Below the pieces are notes generated by a model. The model was given only the letters and a program-made list of their open reading frames with translations, had not been told where the DNA came from and did no database searches. From positions 1 to 57,186 of the forward strand of contig NZ_JARLTC010000023.1 in the NCBI RefSeq assembly GCF_029382225.1: a stretch of DNA of 57,186 bases. The letters are read 5' to 3'. Below are positions 15,823-24,882 of the stretch, in pieces. This stretch comes from Spongiactinospora sp. TRM90649 (GTDB lineage: Bacteria; Actinomycetota; Actinomycetes; Streptosporangiales; Streptosporangiaceae). Position numbers and translations under genes: made by a program. Every line of letters starts with the position of its first letter. Position 1 is the first letter of the stretch.

Positions 15823-16641
15823 TCAGTGGGCGCGGCGGGTGGAGGGAGGTGGTGGGGTTGGGGTGCCGCGGCAGCGGCCTCGGGTGGAGGCGCCTCGGGC
15901 GCCCTGGGGGTCTTGGGGGTCTTGGGGGTCTTGGGGATCGTCCCAGCCGTTCATGACGGGCTTGCGGGACAGCCACAGAGCTCCAGCGAGGAAGGCCCCG
16001 GTGCCTGCCAGGGCGAGCATCACCAGGACCGGGGACAGGTCGGTGCCGTCGGTCTTGTCGCTGCTCGCGGTGTCGAAGCGGGGGTCGCCCGCGGCGCCGG
16101 GCGGGGAGGCGGGGGCGCCGTGAGGAAGGGGTGCTCCGCCCGAGCCCGCGCCATCGGGCTCTGGGCCTTGAGGCCCTGCAGGATCAGGCGCTGGGCCGTG
16201 GGGCCCCGTCCCGTCAGATGGCGGCCCTTGGAGCCCCGTCGCGTCGGACGGCGGGCCTTGAGGCCCTTTGCCGTCGGACGGCGGGCCGTGTGGGTCTCTG
16301 GTGTCGGCTTCCGGGCCGCCGGGGCCGGGGGTTCGTTCTGCCGAGGGGGACTTCGGGCGGCGGCTCGGGGTGCGGGTGCCGGGCTTCCTCTTCGTCCGGG
16401 ACGTGCCGGCCTTACGACGGGATGTGCCGCTCGCCGTACGGGATGACGTGCCGCGCCGTGCCCGGGGGCGGTCGTCGTCATCGTCGTCGCCGTCGTCGTC
16501 GAGGGCGGCGGAGCCGGACGCCGCGACCTGCGGCACGGCCTGTGCCGAGGCGGGGGACGCGCGGACGGTGAGCCAGGGCGCGGCGGCCAGAACCAGCGCG
16601 AGCGTGACGGCCGGCAGGAGCCGCGGGGATGTCAGACGCAT
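15823..16641 (-). CDS. Exported repeat-rich single-pass membrane protein
   Basis: 272 residues from the ATG at 16641 behind AGGAGG. A signal peptide (about 1-34) is followed by an Asp tract (DDDGDDDDDD), a basic Arg/Ser/Thr stretch, and then about five decapeptide repeats of the form GPPSDGxGPQ (about 113-165). A transmembrane helix (about 203-223) and a short tail with DPQ repeats follow. Low-complexity collagen-like repeats next to a C-terminal anchor suggest a cell-wall-spanning surface protein. No catalytic motif is seen. It is divergent from the mce operon. Confidence 0.7.
   Translation of the reverse strand: MRLTSPRLLPAVTLALVLAAAPWLTVRASPASAQAVPQVAASGSAALDDDGDDDDDDRPRARRGTSSRTASGTSRRKAGTSRTKRKPGTRTPSRRPKSPSAERTPGPGGPEADTRDPHGPPSDGKGPQGPPSDATGLQGPPSDGTGPHGPAPDPAGPQGPEPDGAGSGGAPLPHGAPASPPGAAGDPRFDTASSDKTDGTDLSPVLVMLALAGTGAFLAGALWLSRKPVMNGWDDPQDPQDPQDPQGARGASTRGRCRGTPTPPPPSTRRAH
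15906..15936. repeat. 9-base tandem repeat inside the membrane protein gene
   Basis: The unit GGGGGTCTT occurs about 3.4 times. In the minus-strand gene it encodes repeated Asp-Pro-Gln in the cytoplasmic tail. Being a multiple of three, copy changes would keep the frame. Confidence 0.8.
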
Positions 16642-16799
16642 GCGTGCCTCCTGATCGTCCGAGTGCCGCGCGTCCGCGCCGACCGGTGCTCAGCCTCCGT
16701 GCCCGGCATTGGGCGATCGTGAGGATTCCATGAGAGAACCCTCACCATCGGCATGCCGTCGCATGGAACTTTACAAGAACACTCGACTCGAAAGACGAG

Positions 16800-17636
16800 A
16801 TGTCAGTAAGGTTTGCTAGCCAACGACCGCTCACCGACCGCGAGGTGGTGATGACGCTGCGCAGCGTGCGGCACCTCAGGGATGCGCTCGGCGAGGTCGG
16901 CGACATGTCCGTGGTCGCGCTTGAGGGATTGCGCCGTTCCTGGGATGTCCGGGGCTGGTTCTGGGAGTTCGTCCGGCAGTGCTGGTTCCTGACGCGGGTG
17001 ACGAGCCTGCCGGTGCTGCTGGTGGCGTTGCCGCTGGGCGCGACCGTGGCGCTCCAGGTGGGCGACCTCGCCCGGCAGCTCGGCGCCGCCGCCGTGACGG
17101 GCAGCGCCGTCTCGGTGAGCCTGGTCCGCGAGGTGGCCCCGCTGGCCTCGGCGCTGCTGATCGCGGGGGCCGGGGGGTCGGCGATGACCTCCGACATCGG
17201 GGCCCGCAACATCCGCGACGAGCTGGACGCGATGCGGGTCATGGCGGTGAATCCGATCCACCGCCTGGTCACTCCCCGGCTCTGGGCGGCGGCGACGGTG
17301 GCCGTGCTGCTGGTGCCGCTGGTCATCCTAGCCGGGGCGGCGGGCGGCTACTACTTCAACGTCGTCGTGCAGGGGGTGACCCCGGGCGCGTACTTCGACG
17401 GCGCGTTCTCGCTGCTGGTGCCCGCCGACCTGGCGGTGACGCTGCTGAAGGCCGCGGTCTTCGGGTTCGTCGCGGCGGTGGTGGCGTGCCATTTCGGGAT
17501 GACGTGCCACAGCGGCCCGGCCGGGGTGGGCAGGGCGGTGACCCGTTCGACCGTCGTGACCTTCATGGTGGTGTTCACCGCCAACTACGTGATCTCCACG
17601 GTCTATTTCCTCGCCTATCCCCCGAGGGCGCTGTGA
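16800..17636 (+). CDS. yrbEA: MlaE/YrbE-type permease, first of the mce operon
   Basis: A 278-residue permease of the MlaE family, with about five transmembrane helices from residue 55 on. The conserved segment SVSLVREVAPLASALLIAGAGGSAMTSDIGARNIRDELDAM (about 101-141, shown in two overlapping blocks in the family) contacts the ATPase. Together with the next gene it forms the inner-membrane channel of an Mce importer for lipids or sterols. The ATG at 16800 lacks a strong ribosome binding site; a GTG/ATG cluster near 16845 with GAGG is an alternative. The operon's ATPase (MceG/Mkl) is not in this window. Confidence 0.9.
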   Translation: MSVRFASQRPLTDREVVMTLRSVRHLRDALGEVGDMSVVALEGLRRSWDVRGWFWEFVRQCWFLTRVTSLPVLLVALPLGATVALQVGDLARQLGAAAVTGSAVSVSLVREVAPLASALLIAGAGGSAMTSDIGARNIRDELDAMRVMAVNPIHRLVTPRLWAAATVAVLLVPLVILAGAAGGYYFNVVVQGVTPGAYFDGAFSLLVPADLAVTLLKAAVFGFVAAVVACHFGMTCHSGPAGVGRAVTRSTVVTFMVVFTANYVISTVYFLAYPPRAL

Positions 17637-18457
17637 TGGCGGCGGTCGAGGACGCGGGCCCGTTCCGCGTGCTCTCGGAGTGGCCGGTGTTCGCGGGGCG
17701 GGTGCTCTTCTGCTCGTTCCGCGACATCGTGCTGCGGATGCGCCACACCAGGGTCGTGTTGCGCCAGGTCAGCGATGTGGCCGTGGGGGTGGGGGCCACG
17801 GTGATCGGCGGCGGGCTGGTGTTCGTGGTGTTCACCATGGCGTTCTTCGTCGGCGCGACCGTCGGGCTGCAGGGCTACCAGGGGCTGTCGGCGATCGGCG
17901 CGCAGTCGTACGTGGGGCTGGTGGGCAGCTTCGCCAACGTCAGGGAGATCACCCCGATCATCGCCGCGACCGCGCTGGCCGCGCAGGTGGGCTCGGCGTT
18001 CACGGCGGAGCTGGGCGCGATGCGGGTGTCCGACGAGATCGACGCGCTGGAGGTGATGGGCGTGAACGCCTTCACCTACCTGGTGTGCACGCGGGTGGTC
18101 GCCGCGCTGGTGGCGCTGGTGCCGATCTACCTGATCGCGTTGTTCTCCAGTTTCTTCGCGACCCGCCTGATGTGCACGGAACTGTTCGGCATGGCCCCGG
18201 GCGACTACGACCACTATTTCTCCCTCTACCTCCCGGTGACCGATGTGATCTACAGCGTGACCAAGGTGGCCGTGTTCGCGTTCACCGTCGTCACCATCCA
18301 CTGCTACTACGGGTTCAACGCCACGGGCGGGCCGGTGGGGGTCGGGGTGGCCGCCGGGCGGGCGATCCGGCTGTCGATCGTCGCCGTGGTGCTCCTCAAT
18401 CTGCTGCTCTCGTACCTGTTCTGGGGGCAGGGCGGCACGATCAGGTTCACCGGGTGA
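17636..18457 (+). CDS. yrbEB: MlaE/YrbE-type permease, second of the mce operon
   Basis: A 273-residue MlaE-family permease. Helices lie at about 55-80, 145-165, 195-220 and 240-262. The ATPase-contacting region includes ITPIIAATALAAQVGSAFTA and then ELGAMRVSDEIDALEVMGV. It starts at an ATG overlapping the previous stop (TGATG), a sign of coupled translation. It pairs with the first permease to form the Mce transporter core. Seven bases separate it from the first MCE-domain gene. Confidence 0.92.
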   Translation: MAAVEDAGPFRVLSEWPVFAGRVLFCSFRDIVLRMRHTRVVLRQVSDVAVGVGATVIGGGLVFVVFTMAFFVGATVGLQGYQGLSAIGAQSYVGLVGSFANVREITPIIAATALAAQVGSAFTAELGAMRVSDEIDALEVMGVNAFTYLVCTRVVAALVALVPIYLIALFSSFFATRLMCTELFGMAPGDYDHYFSLYLPVTDVIYSVTKVAVFAFTVVTIHCYYGFNATGGPVGVGVAAGRAIRLSIVAVVLLNLLLSYLFWGQGGTIRFTG

Positions 18458-18464
18458 GGCCGCG

Positions 18465-19508
18465 ATGACGGGCCGTGAAGAACGCCGGAGGCCACGCCGG
18501 GTGCCGCGCCGGGCGTGGGCCGTCCCGATCGTGCTGGCCGCGCTGACCTCGGCGGTCGCCGTGGCGCTGCTCGTGCGCGAGACGTTCGTCCCGCGGGGCG
18601 TGCTGGTGACCGCCGCGTTCCCCCGCGCGGGCCAGGGCCTCGACACCTCCTCCCCCGTGAAGATCCGCGGGGTCACCGTGGGCAGGGTCGGCTCGATCGC
18701 CCTCGGCGGCGACGGCCGCGCCGTGATCGGCATGCGCCTGGCCCCGGGCGTGCGGGTGCCCCGGACGGCGTCCGCCGCCGTCGAACCGGCGTCGGTGTTC
18801 GGCCCGAAGTACATCGCCCTCACCCCGGGGCCGGGCGAGCGCGGCGGGCCGTACCTGGCCTCGGGCGAGCGGATCGCGCGGACGCTGGGGCCCAGGGATC
18901 TCTCGGAGACGCTGGCCGACGCCTACCGGGTGCTCGGCGCGGCCGACCCGCGCGAGGTCTCGGTCATCGTCCACACGCTCGGCAGGGGCCTGGACGGCCG
19001 GGGCGCCGAGCTCGGCGCGATCATCGACGACACCTCCGCGCTGGTCCGGGTGGCCCACCGCCGCAGGGCCGAGGCGCGGCGGTTCCTGGCCGACGCGGCC
19101 GCGCTGGCCGGCACCCTGTCGGACAAGGGCGACGAGGTGGTGGGCATCGCCGCCGACACCGGCGCGGTGCTGCCCGGCCTGGTCGCCCGCGCCGACGGCG
19201 TCCGCTCGATCCTCGCCTCGTGGGAGTCCACCGCGCGGCTCGCCGCGCACGGCCTGCGCGCCCGCCGCGCCGACCTCAAGGCGGCGGTGTCCTCGGGCGA
19301 GCGCGCCGTGGCGCTGGTCCGCTCGCTGCTCGGCGTGGCCGGCGACGGCGTGCGCACCACCAACCGGATCATCCCCGTGATCGGCGACCTGACCACCGGC
19401 GACGGCCCGGACGGCGCCGACCAGCTCAAGATCGCCTGGATCCTGGACACCGACCTGTGCGCGACCTTCCTGGGCCTGTGCGCCGGTCCCAGCCGGGCGG
19501 CGAGGTGA
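18465..19508 (+). CDS. mceA: Mce-family substrate-binding protein, position A
   Basis: A 347-residue protein with a short basic cytoplasmic start, an N-terminal membrane anchor (about 20-40) and one MCE/MlaD domain (about 45-125, signature SPVKIRGVTVGRVGSIAL). A long helical MCE_4-type region runs to about 300. Six such subunits probably assemble into a tunnel that carries lipids from the outer envelope to the permeases. The tail has two Cys (DLCATFLGLC). It starts at an ATG seven bases after the second permease. Confidence 0.9.
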   Translation: MTGREERRRPRRVPRRAWAVPIVLAALTSAVAVALLVRETFVPRGVLVTAAFPRAGQGLDTSSPVKIRGVTVGRVGSIALGGDGRAVIGMRLAPGVRVPRTASAAVEPASVFGPKYIALTPGPGERGGPYLASGERIARTLGPRDLSETLADAYRVLGAADPREVSVIVHTLGRGLDGRGAELGAIIDDTSALVRVAHRRRAEARRFLADAAALAGTLSDKGDEVVGIAADTGAVLPGLVARADGVRSILASWESTARLAAHGLRARRADLKAAVSSGERAVALVRSLLGVAGDGVRTTNRIIPVIGDLTTGDGPDGADQLKIAWILDTDLCATFLGLCAGPSRAAR

Positions 19509-19509
19509 C

Positions 19510-20571
19510 ATGGCGAGGTCGTGGGCACGCATCGCGCGCGGGGGCCCGCTGGCCGGGTTCGCGCTGTTCCTCACGGTCACGGCCGGTCTCATCGCGGTCA
19601 TCGGCGGACAGATCGCCCACGTCCCCATGGGCGGCCACTACACGGTGCGGGCCGCCTTCGACGACGTGTCGGGGCTGCGAGCGGGCGACCAGGTGAAGAT
19701 CGCGGGCGTGCCGGTGGGGCAGGTCGAGGACATCGCGGTGGTGTCCGGCCGGGCGGAGGTCACCATGGCGGTCGGCGAGGACGTGCGGCTGCCCGCCGAC
19801 AGCGCGGCGGCGATCCGCTGGCGCGACACCATCGGCCGGCGGGTGGTCTATCTGCTGCCCGGCAGGTCCGGTGACCACCTGCGCGACGGATCGCGGATCG
19901 GCTCGACCACCTCCGCAGTGGACATCGGCGAGCTGATCGGCGACCTCGGCCCGCTCACCCGCGGCCTGGACCCCGAGCAGATCAACCGGCTGCTGACCGC
20001 CGCCGCCGAGGCGCTCGACGGCAACCAGGCGAACATCCCGGCGCTGGTCGGTCACCTCGACGACCTGACCGGCACGGTGGCCTCCCGCCGGGAGCTGATC
20101 CGGGGGATGCTCAAGGACTACGCCTCGGTCGCCGGCGTGATCGCGGGCCGCGACCGGCAGATCGCCGGGCTGATCGACGACCTGGTGGTGCTGACCGGCG
20201 CGTTCGCCGACAACCGCGAGCTGGTGGACGACGCCCTGGTGGAGCTGTCGGCCACGGTCGGCGTCACCGGCCGGGTCGTCGGCGGCAACGCGCGCGAACT
20301 GGGCGCGGTGGTGGACCGCCTGGCGGGGCTGACCGGCGGCGTCCGGCGCGAGATCGGCCGGATCGAGAGAGTGGTGGCCGCGCTCCCGCCACCGCTGCGG
20401 CGCTCCTACGAGGTGACCGGCCGGGGCCGGTTCACGACCGCCGCCGTGCCGTGCCTGTCGCCGACTCCCGTGCCGTGCCCCTTTCCGATGCGGACCCCGC
20501 CGAGGCCGCGCCCGACCGCCCGGCTCGACGACGCGGCGGGGTTGCGCCGAGTGCTCGTGGGAGGTGGCTGA
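19510..20571 (+). CDS. mceB: Mce-family protein, position B
   Basis: 353 residues with an N-terminal anchor (about 13-35), an MCE domain around 42-115 (signature DQVKIAGVPVGQVEDIAV), and then the long helical region. It ends in a Pro/Arg-rich tail with Cys (PCLSPTPVPCPF). Only one base separates it from the previous stop, and the next gene starts right after its own stop. This agrees with the second Mce subunit of a six-gene set. Confidence 0.9.
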   Translation: MARSWARIARGGPLAGFALFLTVTAGLIAVIGGQIAHVPMGGHYTVRAAFDDVSGLRAGDQVKIAGVPVGQVEDIAVVSGRAEVTMAVGEDVRLPADSAAAIRWRDTIGRRVVYLLPGRSGDHLRDGSRIGSTTSAVDIGELIGDLGPLTRGLDPEQINRLLTAAAEALDGNQANIPALVGHLDDLTGTVASRRELIRGMLKDYASVAGVIAGRDRQIAGLIDDLVVLTGAFADNRELVDDALVELSATVGVTGRVVGGNARELGAVVDRLAGLTGGVRREIGRIERVVAALPPPLRRSYEVTGRGRFTTAAVPCLSPTPVPCPFPMRTPPRPRPTARLDDAAGLRRVLVGGG

Positions 20572-21591
20572 GTGGCGCTGAAGTCGTTCAGGGACCGCAA
20601 CCGGGTCGCGGTCGGGGTGATCACCCTCGTCGTGCTCGCCGCCGTGGTGGCGGGCACCTTCCTGGCCGGGGCGCTCGGCCTGTTCGAGCGCGGCTACGCG
20701 GTGACGGCGGTCCTCGCCGACGCGGGCGGGCTGCGTGGCGGGGAGGACGTCCGGGTGGCGGGGGTGCGCTCGGGCGAGGTGACCGGGGTCCGGGCCGACT
20801 ACGCGCGGGGCCGGGTGGTGATCTCCATGCGGGTGGACGAACAGGTCAGGCTCGGCCGTGGGGCCAGGGCCGAGGTCACGTTGTCCAACCTGCTGAGCGG
20901 GCGATACGTCCGGCTGAGCGGCCCGGCGGCGCCGCCGTACCTGGACGAGCTGCCCGAGGCGAGCCGGTCGATCCCCATCGCGCGCACCTCCACTCCGGTG
21001 CTGGTCAACGACGCCCTCGACGACACCACCCGGTTCGTCCGGGGGCTCGACGCGGGCGCCGTGGACCGTCTGCTCGGCGAGCTGGCGCGGGTCGAGCCGG
21101 TGGCGCGGGGCCGGATCGAGAGTCTGCTCGGCAATGTCGGGGAGCTGTCGGAGCTGATCGACGAGAGCGCCCCCGACCTGCGCGCGCTGCTCGCGGGCGG
21201 GGAGCGGATCGTGGACGTGCTGGACGCCAAGGACCGCGAGATCGGTCGTCTGGCCGCCGCCGTCCGGGCGGTGCTCGGCGAGCTGCGGCTGCGCCGCGAC
21301 GAGTTGCGCGCGCTGCTCGGCGACGGCAGCGACCTGGTGGATCGCACGTCGGAGCTGATCAGGCGGCACGAGCGCGGCCTGGCCGCGGTCGTGGACGACG
21401 TGTCGGCCGTGGCCGGACGCCTGGAGAGTCAGCGGGAGCCGCTCAATTCGCTGCTCGCCTGGGCCGGGCCGACCTTCTCCGGCCTGGCCGCGACCGGCGG
21501 GCGGGGTGAGTGGCTCGACGCGATCGCCACCGGACTCGGGCCGCTGGACCCCGAACTGCTCGGGCTGCTGCGACCGCGAGGCGCTCGATGA
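20572..21591 (+). CDS. mceC: Mce-family protein, position C
   Basis: 339 residues from GTG 20572, directly following the previous stop, with GGAGG just upstream in the end of mceB. A membrane anchor (about 14-38) precedes the MCE domain (about 42-115, signature EDVRVAGVRSGEVTGV) and a coiled helical region of about 200 residues. No lipobox is present. Its last bases overlap the start of the next gene (ATGA). Confidence 0.9.
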   Translation: MALKSFRDRNRVAVGVITLVVLAAVVAGTFLAGALGLFERGYAVTAVLADAGGLRGGEDVRVAGVRSGEVTGVRADYARGRVVISMRVDEQVRLGRGARAEVTLSNLLSGRYVRLSGPAAPPYLDELPEASRSIPIARTSTPVLVNDALDDTTRFVRGLDAGAVDRLLGELARVEPVARGRIESLLGNVGELSELIDESAPDLRALLAGGERIVDVLDAKDREIGRLAAAVRAVLGELRLRRDELRALLGDGSDLVDRTSELIRRHERGLAAVVDDVSAVAGRLESQREPLNSLLAWAGPTFSGLAATGGRGEWLDAIATGLGPLDPELLGLLRPRGAR

Positions 21592-22616
21592 GGGCGCGCG
21601 GAGCGGTGGTGGTCGCGGCGGTCCTGGCGCTCGGCGGATGTGCCCTGCCACCGGGCGGGAGCGGGCCTCCGGCGTACCGGCTGACCGCCTACTTCGCGGC
21701 CACCCCGGCGCTGTACGAGCAGGCGAAGGTCAAGGTCCTCGGGCTCGACGCCGGGAGCGTCGAGCGGATCAGGGCCGAGGGCGACCGCGTGCGCGTGGAC
21801 ATGACCATCCGCGGCGAGGTGCCGCTGCCCGCCGACGTCAGGGCCGTCGTCACGCCGAGGAGCATCCTCGGTGAGCGCGAGGTGGCGCTGCACCCGCCGT
21901 GGCGTCCCGGCCGTGCGGCGGTCGCGCCGGGGGCGGTCATCCCGCTGGAGCGAACCGCGCTGCCGGTGGAGATCGACGAGGCGCTGGAGGCGTTCACCCG
22001 GCTGGCCGAGGCGCTGGACGCCCGGCGGGTGAGCGGCGCGGGCGACGCCGTGGCCGAGGCCGTCGCGGGCCGTGGCGAGGCGCTCAACCGGGCGCTGGGC
22101 GGGGCGGCGCGGCTGGCGCGCACCCTGGCCGGGCAGGACGAGCGGCTCGTCGAGCTGGCCGGGAGCCTGCACCGGATCGCGTCCCGGGTGAACCGGCGCG
22201 AGCGGGAGGTGACCGAGGTCATCGACGCCGTGGCCGAGACCGCGGCCACGCTGGCCGACGAGCGAGCGCGCCTGCGCCGGTTCGTCTCCGGGCTCTCCCG
22301 CCTGGTGCGTTCCGGCGACGTGCTGATCGAGTCGTACCGGGAGCGGCTGCCCCGTGGCGTCACCGCGCTGGCCGAGCTGGTGCTCACGCTGCGGGCCAAC
22401 AGCGCCTCGGCCGCCGCGGCCGTCGAAGGGGCCGGGAGATTCGCGGGCAACGTGATCGACTCGTGGGACAGAGACGATCACCTGATCAGGGTCCGGATCC
22501 CGCTGGGCCCGCTGACCCGGGCCTGGCTGACGCCGCTGTTCGAGACGCTGGGGCTGGGCGAGGTGCCGTGCCTGCCCGGCGGGCCGGGCGGCTGCCGGTG
22601 GGAGCGGAGCCGATGA
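21588..22616 (+). CDS. mceD: Mce-family lipoprotein, position D
   Basis: 342 residues from ATG 21588. The signal peptide ends in the lipobox LALGGC (Cys18), followed by an MCE domain (signature AKVKVLGLDAGSVERI) and a long helical domain. In the best-studied mycobacterial operons only the fifth protein (MceE/LprK) is a lipoprotein. Here the fourth also has a lipobox. The start overlaps the previous stop by ATGA and its own end overlaps the next start the same way. Confidence 0.88.
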   Translation: MRARGAVVVAAVLALGGCALPPGGSGPPAYRLTAYFAATPALYEQAKVKVLGLDAGSVERIRAEGDRVRVDMTIRGEVPLPADVRAVVTPRSILGEREVALHPPWRPGRAAVAPGAVIPLERTALPVEIDEALEAFTRLAEALDARRVSGAGDAVAEAVAGRGEALNRALGGAARLARTLAGQDERLVELAGSLHRIASRVNRREREVTEVIDAVAETAATLADERARLRRFVSGLSRLVRSGDVLIESYRERLPRGVTALAELVLTLRANSASAAAAVEGAGRFAGNVIDSWDRDDHLIRVRIPLGPLTRAWLTPLFETLGLGEVPCLPGGPGGCRWERSR

Positions 22617-23644
22617 CCACGCCCAGAGGCGCCGCCGCGCTGGCCGTCGCCGTGGTCGTGTCGCTCGCCGCCTGCTCCGCCGACGCGCTCCGCACCTTGG
22701 GTGCGCCCACCGGCTCGCTCACCCTGCACGCCACCTTCGACGACGCGCAGAGCCTGGTCCCCGGTCACGGCGTGCAGATCGCCGACGTGCGGGTGGGCAG
22801 CGTCACGCGGATCGGCCTGAGCGGCCACCGGGCGCGGGTGACCATGTCCGTGCGGAACGGCCACCGCGTGCCGCTCGGCACCACCGCGAGCGTGGCGAAG
22901 ACCTCGGTGCTCGGTGAGAACTACGTCAGGCTGATCCCGCCGCGCGGCGCGGACCTGGTGCGCGGCCCGTTCCTGGCGAACGGCGCGACCATCGGCAAGA
23001 CCTCCGTCGAGCCCGGCATCGAGCAGGTCACCGAGCGGGCCGGGCCGCTGATCGACGCGCTCGGCGCGCAGGACGTCAACGCGATCCTCGACGCCACGGC
23101 GACCGGGCTCGGCGGCAGGGGCGGCGAGCTCAACCGGCTGATCGAGCGCACGGCCTCGGTGGGGGCCGCCTACGCGGCGGCGCGGGGCGACATCGCCCGC
23201 GCCGTGGACGGCCTGGCGGCGCTCGGTCACGACCTGGCCGGGGGCCGCGCGGAGCTGGACGGCCTGCCCGGCAGGCTGCGGCGGGCGACCCACCGGCTCG
23301 TCCACGGGCGGCGGCACGTGAAGACCTCGCTGGCGGCCCTGACCGCGCTGGCCCGCGAGGTGAACGCCACGATCCACCCCCGCCACGCCGAACGGCTGCG
23401 GCGGCTGCTGACCGACCTCGATGCCGTCGCGACCGCCGCGCTGCGCGGCAAGGAGGACCTCAAGGAGCTGGCCGCCCGCGTGCAGGTTTTCCTGGACCAG
23501 CCGCCGATCGTGGCCAACGGCCAGTTGCTGATCTACGTGTGGCTGCGCGGCCTGATCCTGCCCCTCGGCGGTGGCCGGCGCGGGGAGAAGCGCCGGGAGT
23601 CCTTCGCCGACGACTACCGGCTGATCGTGGAGCCGCCCGGATGA
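22613..23644 (+). CDS. mceE: Mce-family lipoprotein, position E (LprK-like)
   Basis: 343 residues from ATG 22613. The lipobox is VSLAAC (Cys21). The MCE domain follows (about 35-110, signature HGVQIADVRVGSVTRI), then TSVLGENYVRLIPP and the helical region. This is the expected lipoprotein of an mce set. Stop and start overlaps on both sides (ATGA) place it firmly within the operon. Confidence 0.9.
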   Translation: MTTPRGAAALAVAVVVSLAACSADALRTLGAPTGSLTLHATFDDAQSLVPGHGVQIADVRVGSVTRIGLSGHRARVTMSVRNGHRVPLGTTASVAKTSVLGENYVRLIPPRGADLVRGPFLANGATIGKTSVEPGIEQVTERAGPLIDALGAQDVNAILDATATGLGGRGGELNRLIERTASVGAAYAAARGDIARAVDGLAALGHDLAGGRAELDGLPGRLRRATHRLVHGRRHVKTSLAALTALAREVNATIHPRHAERLRRLLTDLDAVATAALRGKEDLKELAARVQVFLDQPPIVANGQLLIYVWLRGLILPLGGGRRGEKRRESFADDYRLIVEPPG

Positions 23645-24882
23645 GGGCGCGGATCTGGGTCAACCTCGGGGTGTTCGCCGCGCTCGGCGTGGTGATGACG
23701 GTGTGGCTGTTCACCAGCGTCGTCACGCTGGGCTTCGTGGAACGCCCCTACCGGGTGTCGGCCGAGTTCGACTCCTCCCCCGGGCTGGTCACCGGGTTCG
23801 ACGTGACCTACCTGGGCGTGCGGGTGGGCGCGATCGGCGACGTCCGGCTCGCTCCGGGGCTGGTCGTGGTGGGCATGGACCTCGACCGGGACGTGCGCCT
23901 GCCGGGGGCGGTGTCGGCAGGGATCCGGCGGCGGTCGGCGATCGGTGAGCCGTACATCGAGCTGTCGCCGCCGGGCGGGCCCGACGCGGGGCCGCCGCTG
24001 GCGGCGGGCGACGTGATCCCGCGCGCACGAACCTCGGCGCCGCTCGACTACCGCCGGTTGTTCGACGGCGTGGGCAGGCTGCTCGACGCCGTGCGCCCCG
24101 CCGACGCCCGCACGATCGTGCACGAGCTGGCCACGGGGCTCTCGGGCCGGTCCGCGACGCTGCGCGGCCTGGTCGGCGACGCCCATGACCTGACCGCGAC
24201 GCTGGCGCGGGAGTCCGGGCTGCTGGACGACCTGGCGGTGGAGCTGACCAGGATGACCGCCACGCTGGCGGGCAGGCGGGAGCGGGCCGCCTCGGCGATC
24301 GGCGACCTCTCCGCCGTGGCCCGCACACTGCGCGAGTCCCGGGCCGACCTGATGTCGTTCATCGACCACGGGGCCGGGTTCTTCGGACGCCTGGACGCCC
24401 TGCTGGCCGAGGCGCGGCCGGGCCTGTCGTGCCTGCTGACGGCGGCCGGACGGCCGGGCGGCGCGCACCTGTTCGCCACGGCCACCCGCCGCGCGGCCGA
24501 GGAACTGATCACCGCCCTGCCGACGATCGAGGCGCTGCTGGCCGACACCGGCGAGCGCGATCCCCGGGGCGGCCTCTACACCAGGGCCACGTTCTCCTTC
24601 GGGCTGCCGGGCGGGCCGGGGGCCACCGGGGAGTATCGCCGTCCGCTGCCGCCGCCCCCGGTGCCCCGGCCGCGTTCGTGCCCTCCCCCTCCGGCCGAGA
24701 CGCCCTCCACCACCCGGCCGCTGGACGGCAAGGCCGCGCAGGTGAGGGCCGCCCGCCCGGAATCCGACCCCGTCACCGTCCCGGTGGCGTTCTTCGCGGT
24801 CGCCGGGGCGGCCGGCGCCCTGCTGGGCCTGCTGACCGCGGGCCGTACGATCCGCCGACGCGAACAGGAGCGATCACCATGA
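23641..24882 (+). CDS. mceF: Mce-family protein, position F, with C-terminal membrane helix
   Basis: 413 residues from ATG 23641. An N-terminal anchor (about 8-30) is followed by the MCE domain (signature FDVTYLGVRVGAIGDVRL), the helical region, and a Pro-rich stretch with PPPPVPRPRSCPPPP (about 340-360). A second transmembrane helix lies near the C-terminus (about 383-404). The second helix would tether both ends, an arrangement also reported for some MceF proteins. It overlaps both neighbours by ATGA. Confidence 0.88.
   Translation: MRARIWVNLGVFAALGVVMTVWLFTSVVTLGFVERPYRVSAEFDSSPGLVTGFDVTYLGVRVGAIGDVRLAPGLVVVGMDLDRDVRLPGAVSAGIRRRSAIGEPYIELSPPGGPDAGPPLAAGDVIPRARTSAPLDYRRLFDGVGRLLDAVRPADARTIVHELATGLSGRSATLRGLVGDAHDLTATLARESGLLDDLAVELTRMTATLAGRRERAASAIGDLSAVARTLRESRADLMSFIDHGAGFFGRLDALLAEARPGLSCLLTAAGRPGGAHLFATATRRAAEELITALPTIEALLADTGERDPRGGLYTRATFSFGLPGGPGATGEYRRPLPPPPVPRPRSCPPPPAETPSTTRPLDGKAAQVRAARPESDPVTVPVAFFAVAGAAGALLGLLTAGRTIRRREQERSP

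Noticed and set aside
17615..18823. A 402-codon minus-strand open frame
   Set aside because: Antisense to the second permease and MceA, which have clear family motifs; no motif on the other strand.
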